Shown: positions 21,316 to 31,554 of the stretch, piece after piece
How the letters are laid out: each line of letters begins with the position of its first letter
Numbering within the stretch: position 1 is the stretch's first letter
From: Pseudeuparius sepicola
Taxonomy: Eukaryota > Arthropoda > Insecta > Coleoptera > Anthribidae
Direction: 5' to 3'
Assembly (NCBI GenBank): GCA_963920635.1
Contig: OY987305.1
Span: 23,088,876-23,152,875, forward strand
DNA: 64,000 nt
Notes under the pieces: generated by a model
Told to the model about the DNA's origin: nothing
Seen by the model: the letters and a program-made list of their open reading frames with translations, nothing else
Database searches by the model: none
Program-made: the position numbers and the translations under genes

Positions 21316-22645
21316 AAAATAAAAATAAATTTAAAAATACCCGAGACCCATCGATTTTTGTTGCAAGGGGGAACTTTTTTAATGTATAATGCTTACTCAT
21401 CCCACAAAGCCCCACCAATCTCATTTTAAAGATAATTTTGCCAGGAATACAGAACAGTTTCATTTTTTTAAAATCGGTTAAAAAATAATACAGTCTAAAA
21501 ATCACTTGAAATAATGGTAGTGTTTGAAAATAATAATAACAATAAAAAATTGTTTAATATGTGAATGTTAAGAATGGTAAGCTCGCGCGTCAAGACTTGT
21601 GCACAGTTGCCAATTGCACAACATATCGTAAATTTATTTGTTTTTTTACTTGTCCACAGAAATTATTTCAAAAATGTAGAAATTCTGAGAAAATCCTAAA
21701 AGGTCGATATTTTTTGTGGTTTTTAAATTTTCAGGGAAACATTTTTCTGTTGGGACTATAAAAACATCATGCTCTAACTTAATTTATTACCTTTTTGACT
21801 CGCTTTTTGATTTTCTAATGTAAATCATTTTCTTTTGTGAAAAATATCATTATAATGTCATAAAATGTATTGAGAATTAACACTGTGCACAAAATGCCAC
21901 CAGCACAAGTTTATTCTGTTCGTGAGCATCAGATCTTAGCATCTCCTAGCCCGTCGGTATAAGAAATTTGTTGTGATACAGTAATAACCTCACTAGGTTA
22001 TAATAAAACTGCCAATTTATGGTGGGGTACCTACTTCTGTAAGATTGTGGTAATTTTCTCGTGCAGCAGGCGGGTTCTACCTGCGCTGTCGCCTGTCGTA
22101 CACAGACCGTGAGAGCACGAGCATGGTGTGGATGGTGTCCAAGAATCTGGCGGTTCACAGCGTCGATCCACGGGAAGAGTACAGAGGCACGTGCACGTCG
22201 TGCACTTCCCTCTGCCTTCCACTCGACACTGTCGGACGTGGCGGATGGCCGGGGGGCGGTACTGGGTACTGACACTGACGGTGGCGGCCCGGCCTGCCGC
22301 GGAGGGGACGTTCACCCTATACGATAGGGTTTAACCACTGGGTTAAAATTTTTTAAATCATGACTGAGTCACTCTGTATAGTCGAAAACATCTATTTAAA
22401 ATAGGTTTGTAACAACTAGTTTTTAGAACATATTTTTTCAAGTTTCTAAGGATTTAAAAAATAAATTGTTCCTTGTTCCTGGAAAAAAAAAACTTTAAAA
22501 TGTTATGATATCAAGAGGGATAGTCCCATTTAAGATTTCATAGTTGGGGTTGATTGATTGTAAGGAGGTTAGTAGATTGTCATTACATATAGTTAAGTAT
22601 TAAAAAGTTTTCCCCTTGCAACATAAATCGATGAGTTTCGGGAAT
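21316..22645. mobile_element. Diverged palindromic element with GC-rich core
   Basis: ACCCGAGACCCATCGATTTT and TTGCAAGGGGGAACTTTTTT (21330-21380) recur inverted at 22597-22645. CATTTTAAAG and GCCAGGAATACAGAACA (21420-21455) recur inverted near 22470-22505. The arms also resemble those of the 54127-55421 palindrome. The loop holds a GC-rich, exon-like piece. Confidence 0.55.
22068..22270 (+). other. Candidate captured exon, unknown protein
   Basis: After a plausible splice acceptor (TTTTCTCGTGCAG ending 22067) one frame reads GGFYLRCRLSYTDRE, MVWMVSKNLAVHS, then DPREEYRGTCTSC before stopping at about 22265. The residue pattern looks protein-like, and the stretch is far richer in GC than its surroundings. 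I do not recognise the family. The competing open frames on both strands are expected from GC richness, so coding is only a suggestion. It sits in the loop of a palindromic element. Confidence 0.25.
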
Positions 22646-23693
22646 TATCGGTAGTGAATAGTTTTCAAATTAATGAATAGCGTGTATTTTACCTTTCTTA
22701 ATTTGAATACAGTACGTGTGTACTAAATTTTAAGCTCTTGTAATTGCCTCATGATCAGTGTAAAGTTACCCGTAGAGCTAGACAATTTTTGAATTCAAAA
22801 GAAGTTTCCCCTTTTTTCATTTTTGTCCAACAAGTAAGCAAGTATTGGACCTATATCTGTCCGATTTTTGATAATATATAATAAATATTTGGGTTCGTTT
22901 TTTGGCTTTGCCGTTGTTATATGCCTTTTGTTTTTATCCTTATTTGGGCCACCCAGTTGAAATGAAGCATTTGAGATTCATCTAATAGATCGATTGAGAG
23001 AATTTAGAGAATATATATGCTAACACCATGTGGGCAAGATATGAAGGAGTACAGCCACTCCCTTATTATTATGTAGATATTTGTCTTGCTCCCCGCCATT
23101 ACAATACAAGAAAATAGCCTGTTTCCAAATTATGTAGCAAGATCTTTTTAGAGCCGTAATATATAAAAAATTCTATTTGGTTAATTACCTGCCAATTTGT
23201 AAAACATTCAAGCAGGGAGCAGAAAATAAACTATTAGGCGATTAGTGTAGCCTCGATATAAAGGATAAGACAAAATTCTTTATCCGAGTTGGCGTTACAA
23301 CAAGGGTAATAATAATAAGATGTCTCCGTGAAATGCAGCTGAAGTTTGCGCATTTGAACGCGAGCCTCAAAGAACAATAATGGAGGTTTATTCTCCTGCT
23401 GTTCATTGCGATGTACGTAAAATGAAGAACACACATTAAACTGGAGACACTTGCCTCAACACACATACTGTTCACAATAACAGTAATCTATTATTGTATA
23501 AACGGAACCTGGCATCGAAGCACAAAAAATTGCTGGGGATACGATTAAATCTATACTGGGATCAAAATGTTAGGAACTGTTCTTAAATATACCAAAAAAC
23601 GCAAATAGAATATCAGAAAGATCTGATCCTGAGCAAATACTCAATGTATACAAAAGCCTTAAAAAGCTCTATACCGGGGGAGTGAAAATTATC
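22646..23693. other. No gene seen; AT-rich spacer
   Basis: Two overlapping minus-strand frames (66 and 77 codons, 23234-23475) have no recognisable motif. Confidence 0.4.
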
Positions 23694-24868
23694 AGAAGTT
23701 CCTTTTGGCGCAATTGGAGTATTACGGGGTTTATAGTGATTCGCGTAAATAGGTGTCTAGTTATTTAACTAATAGGTCCCAATGTGTCGAGATCAATGGT
23801 GAACACTCAAATCTGGCTTTACTACCTGCAGGTGTACCACAGGGTTCTATACTTGGGCCATTATTGTTTATCAAAATATACACGTCACAAATTGTTCGAT
23901 CCTTCAGTAATTGTCATTCACACGCTTATGCTGATGACAAGCAGCTTTTGTATAGCTCACCTTTGTCTGAGTTGGGCAACCTGGTTTACACAATTAATTG
24001 AAATTATTGTTCGAATTATCATTTGGCCACAATTTAAAGCTTAATGGTGCCAAATCTTGTGCTATGGTCTTTGGTAATCGCAGAGTTGTAGCAGCCGCAT
24101 TGCTATCTATAGAGATCAACAATGAAAAGCTTGATATTGTTCCCTTCAAAAAAAAACTTGGGGCTTATTTTTGATGAGAATTTGAAATTTAATAAACATA
24201 TCTATAACTTAACAAGAAAATCTTTTGCTGCTTTAAAGTTACTATATGCTAATAGATCGCTCTTTGATTTTCGATTGAAGAAACTTTTGGCTGAAACAAT
24301 GGTAATCTCCTTGCTCAATCATGGTGACTTGGTGTATGGGCCTTGCTTAGATTCCTTGTGCAAAGGACGTATCCAGCGAATCCAGAATGCTTGTTGTCGG
24401 TTGATATTTGGCCTGAGGAAGTATGATCATGTGTCTGACAAAATAAATGAACTGAAATGGTTGAGGGTTGACAACCGAGTTAAACAGCATTTGGAAACGT
24501 TTGTGCACAAAATTTTGATCACCCATTCACCTCCGTATTTAAGAATTCTTTTTGTTAAACGTGCAGCTGTGTCAAGTACAGCTTTACGCAATTGCGATTA
24601 CCTTCACATTCCTAGATACAGAACCACATTATTTAGGAAGAGTTTTGTCTATTGTGTATTGTTTTGTCGTGATTGCCTGTTTTTATGCTTTTTTTTGTAA
24701 TTTATCAATTATTTGTAATTATAAATTATATGTTTGTGAGATTTCTTTTTATTTTTTCTTGTGTGCGGGGGTTAAGTGTAAGAATAGCCTGGTGCTAAAC
24801 TTCGCCCTTCGACGTACTACTTCTCATTCTGTAATATTATCATGTACTTTCAATAAAGACGATATTAT
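23694..24868 (+). pseudogene. CR1-type LINE, 5'-truncated, RT C-terminal half
   Basis: The plus strand encodes the second half of a non-LTR reverse transcriptase in several frames. It starts FLLAQLEYYGVYSD, then SSYLTNRSQCVEING, AGVPQGSILGPLLF and HAYADDKQLL (catalytic YADD, about 23935). Then comes a 192-codon frame (24122-24700) with NLGLIFDENLKFNKHI and IQRIQNACCRLIFG, typical of the thumb and C-terminus in CR1/Kiri-like LINEs. Frameshifts and one stop break it. The 3' end has AATAAA (24852) followed by GATATTATTATTATTA, the microsatellite-like tail usual in CR1-type LINEs. The Dong array starts in that tail. Confidence 0.8.
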
Positions 24869-24878
24869 TATTATTATA
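24864..24878. repeat. TTA microsatellite, LINE tail and Dong target
   Basis: (ATT)n between the LINE's AATAAA and the first base of Dong copy A's 3' end (TCGACTTAGCC). It is both the LINE tail and the TAA-type target used by Dong on the opposite strand. Confidence 0.75.
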
Positions 24879-24995
24879 TCGACTTAGCCAAAAGGCATTC
24901 GCACTCCCTCTACGGGGAACATTCACTCAGATCCCGGGCATCCCGGATACCAAAAGGATCTGGCTCGGACGGGACCCTTGCCATGTTATCGGGCC

Positions 24996-27900
24996 CTAGG
25001 TGACATTGATGTTCTTGGACGATCCTGCATTCCCCATGAATTTCCTGACGGTTCGGGCTGTCGCAAGTAGTACCGCTTTCTGCATGGACCTGTAAAGACT
25101 ATCAGTTAGATTCAGCTCCTTGATGTTTCTCAGCAAACTTTTTGGTATAACACCAGTTGTTGACATGATGATTGGAATCGTCTGGACGTTCTCCATTTCC
25201 CATTGCCTTCTAATTCGTTCTTCTAAGTCTCTGTACTTCGCGATCTTCTCGACTTGCTTCACACGCAGGTTGTTGTTGTTCGGGATGGCCACATCAATCA
25301 GAGTTGTCTTCCTAGAAATTTTATCAACTATTATAAGGTCCGGTCTGTTATGGGCAACTCGTTGATCAGTCAGAACTGTACGATCCCAGTACATCTTGTA
25401 GTTGCTGTTCTCAAGAACAGGCTCAGGTGTGTAGTTGTAATATGGGACCCTTTCTGTCTGCACAAGCAGCAGCTTTTCCGCCAGTTCCCGGTGCAAGATC
25501 TTGGCAACCGAATCGTGTCGTTCCTTATATTCCGTTGATGCGAACATCTGACATCCTCCTGTTATGTGCTGGATTGTTTCTGAAGTTGGGCACCCGTATC
25601 TGCATCTGTCATCCACTACCGATGCATCTCCTACAATGAATTTTAGGTAGTTGCGAGTTGGTATAACCTGATCTTGTATGGCCAGTAGGAAGCCTTCCGT
25701 CTCGGGGAACATTCGTCCCGAGGTCAGCCAATAGTTCGACGCTAACTTGTCGACATGTTCCTGGTTAACCTCATTAGGATGTCTCCCGTGCAGCGGCTTC
25801 CCCAACCACCTCTGTAGTTTATCGTTGTCGGTTCGGTGGTGATTTTGACGCTCGTGTTCCGTCAGACGTAGCGGTGTTGAGACGTCTGCTCCGCATATAG
25901 CTTTATGTAGTGTGGAGCTGTTGGCCTGTCTCTGGAAATAATTACGCAGATTTATTATTTGTTGGTCCAATTGCTTGCTGAGGTCTGCCAATCCTCTTCC
26001 TCCTAGTTGACGTGGCAGAGTAGTTCTTTCTACGGCGCTACGGGGATGATGTTTATGAGCTTTTGTCAGTAGTGTCCTAACTTTTCGCTGCAGGTTGTTG
26101 ATGTCCGTGTTGGTCCAATTCACTATTCCGAACGAATAGCTGAGTACAGAGCACGCATACGTGTTCAGGGCCTTAAACAAATTCCTGCTGTTAAGATCAG
26201 TTCGCACTACTTGTCTTACTCTCTTGATGAATTCATTCGTTAAATCAGTCTTCATTGTTCGATGGTCTATCCTTTGAGCTTGTTTCATCCCGAGATACTT
26301 GTATGTATCTCCCTTGCTCATTGCTTCGATCTCCTGGCCGTCCTGCATCTCGTGTGCGCTTTGTTCGAGCTTTCCCCGGATGATATTAAGGGTGCGGCAC
26401 TTGTCCAGTCCAAACAGCATTCCGATGTCCCTGGAGAACTCCTCTACAATTTAAAGCATTTGCGTTAGTTGGTTTTTGGTTGCGGCGATCAGTTTTAAAT
26501 CATCCATATATAATAGGTGATTCAACTTGATCGCTTCTGCGTTGTTGCTTTTGATAGCGAAGCCATATTTTGTAGAGTTCAACCGATGTGATAGAGGGTT
26601 CATCGCCATGCAGAACCACAGTGGACTGAGTGAATCTCCTTGGAAAATCCCTCTTCGGATGTTGATTGTGTCGGTCTCGATGTTACTGTCTGCGGTTCTG
26701 AGTTGTATCTTAGTGCGCCAGGTTGTCATAACGTGTTCTAAAAAGGAAACTGTATGATGATCTATTTTATACAGCTTTAAGATACCTGTGAGCCAGTCGT
26801 GAGGTACGGAATCAAATGCTTTTTTGTAGTCCACATAAGCCATGTGGAGGTTTCGTTGCTTGGAATGAGCCTGGTTGCAGATGACAGAATCTATGATGAG
26901 TTGCTCTTTGCATCCCATTGCGCCCTTCGAGCAGCCCTTCTGCTGCATTGCAATGATGTTGTTCCGCTCGCAGTGAGCATATATTCGCTGCGTAAGGCAA
27001 GATGTGATTATCTTGTAAAGCGTAGGCAAGCAGGTTATTGGGCGGTACTTGGCAGGGTTATCCGTATTCCGCTGGTCTTTTGGTAACAGGTAAGTTGCAC
27101 CCTGTGTAAGAAACAATGGCATTTTCAGAGGATCGAGCAAGACTTCATTAATTAAGGTAGTTATTTGTTCATGCGTGCACCACAACTTCTTAATCCAATA
27201 ATTTTGGAGATGATCTGGACCTGGTGCCTTCCAGTTGTGGGACTTCTTGATGACATCGGAGACCTCAGCGGTTGTGAATTGCTCGTGTTGCATCTGGCTA
27301 TAGTTCCGGCCCATCTCGCGTTCTTCGCTGATCCAGCTTGCACTGACATTGTATGGACCTGGTGTGGCAAGTTGATTTCTCCAGAAACCGTCGACCTGTT
27401 CTCTGCTAGGGTAACTCGCATTTGTGGCATCGGCGCTAGAATTAAAAGCACGGTAGAAACCCTTTTCTGATCGTTCAAAGAGTTTATTGTCTCGTTTCCT
27501 GTTGTTACTAGCCTTGTATCTCCTCAGACGCCCTGCGAAAACAGAAAGTTTTTGTTTTAATGTGTCAAGACATTGTTGAGCAGTGATGTTCGCGGGGTCA
27601 TGCCGAGAATGCATTTGGGTGCGGCTCATTACTGCCTGCACCGCCCTCTGGATCCTTCTAGTTCTAACTCCTCTGATATATTCCGTCACTTGTCCTATGT
27701 CTTTACGGAGACTCTCGATCTTCCGATTTAGTCGCATTTCCCATTGAGCCATTCGTGGTTCTGGTCTTGCACGATTCAACTCTTGGGCCGTTCGGATCTT
27801 GGCACCCATTACAGTGATGACTGCCGTTGCGGCACAGTAGATTAACATGTGCATACGTTCTAATGTTGGTGTCACTGAAACATAGCTTGGTAAAATTCTT

Positions 27901-28661
27901 GTGTTCATAAGATCGAGCACGATCGCAAGTTTCCTGGAAGAATTTAATCTTGGTAGCGGTGGCCTGCTAAGTGGGTCTGTGCCTTCGTATCGCAATACTG
28001 CCTGTCTCATATGTGTGTCCAAGCCTTCAAAATGTTCTTCGTTAACCCGTTCCAGACTCTCGGTTGTTGGTTCTACCGTTTCGGCTTCTAGTTGTTGTCC
28101 AGGCTCTTGAAGTTCCCCATTGTTGTTGTTGTCATCTATGTCTATGTGTTCGCCGTGGATCTCTAGCTCAACTTCCCGTTTGATAGCGTTAAGTCGCGTT
28201 TCTGGAATTCGGTTATTTCTTAGAATAGTTCGATACTGATCTGACACTCTTTGTTCAGACACTTGCATGTGTGGAAACTCCCTGCAGAACTCGGCATGCA
28301 GTTGTTGTCGGTAGCCGATAATCTCTTGTCCTAAGTTTGTCACCCTGTAGAAAATACGCATAATCGATTCATTCATGGACACAGTCCATTTCATGCGTCG
28401 TCGTTGTAATCCCGCCTCTGTGAACGCTGGCTGAAGTTCCCGCGCAGCACCTTCGGTGGGTGGAACCCTAGTTCTCGTTTGGCTCCCATGTTGTAGATGT
28501 TCGTGTTGTTGTTGGGCTGTAGCTGTTTGTGCAACAGGGGCCCGCCTCATCAGCGCCCTGTCACCGACGTCCCGCTCGCTGTCATGCCCAGCGCCGGCTC
28601 CAGACATGCCCTGGCGATCCCCAGGCAGCGGCCTTATGACAATCATCCTATCATTCTCCAT
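24996..28661 (-). pseudogene. Dong ORF (RT + endonuclease), copy A, one nonsense codon
   Basis: The reading frame runs 1221 codons from MENDRMIVI at 28661 to a stop at 24996, broken only by one in-frame TAA at 26451-26453 (codon 737) where copy C has AAA. About residues 88-165 form a Myb/SANT-like DNA-binding region (MKWTVSMNESIM to VSEQRVSDQYRT). The RT palm shows AYVDYKKAFDSVPHDWL, GIFQGDSLSPLWF and YMDD at about 718-721. After the stop come the thumb, a zinc knuckle CRYGC...H...C at about 1020-1037, and the endonuclease core RPDLIIVD (Asp about 1108) with TLIDVAIP (Asp about 1123), the PD-(D/E)xK layout of R2/R4/Dong. The first 85 residues are Ala/Gln/Arg-rich. Long antisense frames are shadows. 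Confidence 0.9.
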
Positions 28662-28765
28662 TCCATAGTTTTCTCCCGTAACGTGGGAGTGACGGCCCTC
28701 GGTCGCCTTTTACGACTCGCGGAGCCACGATAGGAGTATTCTAACCCGCTACCCATACGGGTCAA

Positions 28766-29172
28766 CTAGGATAACGCGGGATCGTTACTCCCGAGGATCT
28801 GCCCCTGTCACCGGCCAAACCCCTCCTTGCGTTAACTGGGAAACACGGGATCGTTACACCCGAGGATCTGCCCCTCTCACAGGCTAGACCCATCCCTGTG
28901 TAACTGGGAGTCGCGGGATTGTCACCCCCGAGGATCAGCCCCCGTCACCGGCTAGACCCCTCCCTGCGCAACTGGATATCGCGGGATTGTCACACCCGTA
29001 GGTCTGCCCCTGTCACAGGCCAAGCCTCTCCATGCGTAACTGGGAATCGCGGGATCGTTACACCCGTGAATCTGCCCCTCTCACAGGCCAGACTCATCCC
29101 TGCGTAACTGGGGAGCGCGGGATTGTCACACCCGTGGATCTGCCTCTCTCACAAGTCAGATCCCCCCTGCGT
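28766..29172 (-). repeat. 68-bp tandem repeats in Dong copy A 5' region
   Basis: About six units of 68 bp, each starting AACTGGGA or a variant, then CGCGGGAT, ACCCG, GATCTGCCCC and ending CCCTGCGT. They sit upstream of the ORF on the element's strand, where an internal promoter or 5' ribozyme would be. Copy C has only one unit. GC content is high. Confidence 0.85.
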
Positions 29173-29214
29173 ATAATTATTTATTATTTAATTATTATTA
29201 TTAATATTATTATA
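29173..29214. repeat. TTA/ATT microsatellite between Dong A and B
   Basis: An impure ATT tract joins the 5' end of copy A to the 3' end of copy B, the target type used by this element. Confidence 0.8.
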
Positions 29215-31538
29215 TCGACTTGGCCAAAAGGCATTCGCACTCCCTCTCTGAGGAACATTCACTCAGATCCCGGGTATCCCGGATACCATAAGGATCTGGC
29301 TCGGACGAGACCCTTGCCATGTTATCGGGCCTTAGGTGACATTGATGTTGTTGGACGTTCCTGCACTCCCCATGAATTTCCTGACGGTTCGGGCTGTCGC
29401 AAGTAGTACCGCTTTCTGCATGGACCTGTAAAGATTATCAGTTAGACCCAGCTCTTTGATGTTTCTCAGCAAACTTTTTGGTATGACACCAGTTGTTGAC
29501 ACGATGATTGGAATCGTCTGAACGTTGTCCATTTCCCATTGCCTTCTAATTCGTTCTTCTAAGTCTCTGTACTTCGCGATCTTCTCGACTTGCTTCACAC
29601 GCAGGTTGTTGTTGTTCGGGATGGCCACATCAATCAGAGTTGTCTTCCTAGAAATTGTATCAAATATTATAAGGTCCGGTCTGTTATGGGCAACTCGTTG
29701 ATCTGTCAGAACTGTACGATCACAGTACATCTTGTAGTTGCTGTTCTCAAGAACAGGCTCCGGTGTGTAGCTGTAATATGGGACCCTCTCTGCCTGCACA
29801 AGCAGCAGTTTTTCCGCCAGTTCCTGGTGCAAGATCTTGGCAACCGAATCGTGTCGTTCCTTATATTCCGTTGATGCGAACATCTGACATCCTCCTGTTA
29901 TGTGCTGGATTGTTTCTGAAGTTGGACACCCATATCTGCATCTGTCATCCACCACCGATGCATCTCCTACAATGAATTTTAGGTAGTTGCGAGTTGGTAT
30001 AACCTGATCTTGTATGGCCAGTAAGAAGCCTTCCGTCTCGGGGAACATTCTTCCCGAGGTCAGCCAGTAGTTCGACGCTAACTTGTCGACAGGTTCCTGG
30101 TTGACCTCATTAGGATGCCTCCCGTGCAGCGGCTTCTCCAACCACCTCTGTAGTGTATCGTTGTCGGTTCGGTGGTGATTTTGATGCTCGTGTTCCGTCA
30201 GACGTAGCGGTGTTGAGACGTCTGCTCCGCATATAGCTTTATGTAGTGTGGAGCTGTTGGCCTGTCTCTGGAAATAATTACGCAAATTTATTATTTGTTG
30301 GTCCAATTGCTTGCTGAGGTCTGCCAATCCTCTTCCTCCTAGTTGACGTGGCAGAGTAGTTCTTTCTACGGCGCTACGGGGATGATGTTTATGAGCTTTT
30401 GTCAGTAGTGTCCTAACTTTTCGCTGCAGGTTGTTGATGTCCGTCTTGGTCCAATTCACTATTCCAAACGAATAGCTGAGTACAGAGTACGCATACGTGT
30501 TCAGGGCCTTAAACAAATTCCTGCTGTTAAGATCAGTTCGCACTACTTGTCTTACTATCTTGATGAATTCATTCCTTAAATCGATCTTCATTGTTCGATG
30601 GTCTATCCTTTGAGCTTGTTTCATCCCGTGATACTTGTATCCAGCTTGCACTGACATTGTATGGACCTGGTGTGGCAAGTTGATTTCTCCAGAAACCGTC
30701 GACCTGTTCTCTGCTAGGGTAACTCGCATTTGTGGCATCGGCGCTAGAACTAAAAGCACGGTAGAAACCCTTTTCTGATCGTTCAAAGAGTTTGTTGTCT
30801 CGTTTCCTGTTGTTACTAGCCTTGTATCTCCTCAGACGCCCTGCGAAAACAGAAAGTTTTTGTTTTAATGTGTCAAGACATTGTTGAGCAGTGATGTTCG
30901 CGGGGTCATGCCGAGAATGCATTTGGGTGCGGCTCATTATTGCCTGCACCGCCCTCTGGATCCTTCTAGTTCTAACTCCTCTGATATATTCCGTCACTTG
31001 TCGTATGTCTTTACGGAGACTCTCGATCTTCCGATTTAGTCGCATTTCCCATTGAGCCATTCGTGGTTCTGGTCTTGCACGATTCAACTCTTGAGCGGTC
31101 CGGATCTTGGCTCCCATTGCAGTGATGATGGCCGTTGCGGCACAGTAGATTAACATGTGCATATGTTCTAATGTTGGTGTTACTGAAACAGAGTAGGGTA
31201 AAATTCTGGTGTTCATAATATCGAGCATGATTGCAAGTTTCCTGGAAGAATTTAATCTTGGTAGCGGTGGCCTGCTCAGTGGGTCTGTGCCTTCGTATCG
31301 CAATACTGCCTGTCTCATATGTGCGTTTAAGCCTTTAAAATGTTCTTCGTTAACCGATTCCAGACTCTCGGTTGTTGGTTCTACCGTTTCGGCTTCTTGC
31401 ATGTGTGGAAACTTCCTGCAGAACTCGGCATGCAGTTGTTGTCGGTAGCCGATCATCTCTTTTCCTAAGTTTGTCACCCTGTAAAAAATACGCATAATCG
31501 ATTCATTCATGGACACAGTCCATTTCATGCGTCGTCGT
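29215..31538 (-). mobile_element. Dong/R4-type LINE, copy B, truncated and deleted
   Basis: It starts with the same 3' end as copy A and stops 5' within the ORF near the MKWTVSM codons, directly against a TTA tract, so it is 5'-truncated as LINE copies often are. It also lacks two internal blocks. Confidence 0.88.
29332..31528 (-). pseudogene. Dong ORF remnant, copy B
   Basis: Two readable parts remain. The 5' part (31528-30569) begins MKWTVSMNES. It lacks about 180 bp between FPHMQ and EAETVEPTTE, and runs to NVSASWIQVS. The 3' part (ending 29332) resumes at YKYHGMKQAQR. About 1.04 kb that encodes the RT palm, including both catalytic Asp motifs, is missing between them. The zinc knuckle and endonuclease (HNRPDLIIFD, TLIDVAIP) survive. 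It cannot encode an active polymerase. Each junction shares only 1-2 bases with the source sequences. Confidence 0.88.
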
Positions 31539-31554
31539 TATTATTATTATTATC
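31539..31554. repeat. TTA microsatellite between Dong B and C
   Basis: A short clean (TTA)n tract separates the truncated 5' end of B from the 3' end of C. Confidence 0.8.

Larger units (their letters stand above)
24879..29172 (-). mobile_element. Dong/R4-type LINE, copy A, near full length
   Basis: A 4.3-kb non-LTR retrotransposon on the minus strand: 5' tandem repeats, one long ORF, and a short 3' UTR ending CGA at a TTA microsatellite. Dong elements encode one protein with a reverse transcriptase and a C-terminal restriction-like endonuclease, and are known to insert in TAA repeats. Both ends here lie in TTA/TAA DNA. This is the only copy in the window with the complete 5' repeat array. 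Confidence 0.88.

Noticed and set aside
28766..29172. CRISPR-like array (68-bp repeats)
   Set aside because: Units are contiguous without unique spacers and lie in the 5' region of a eukaryotic LINE.
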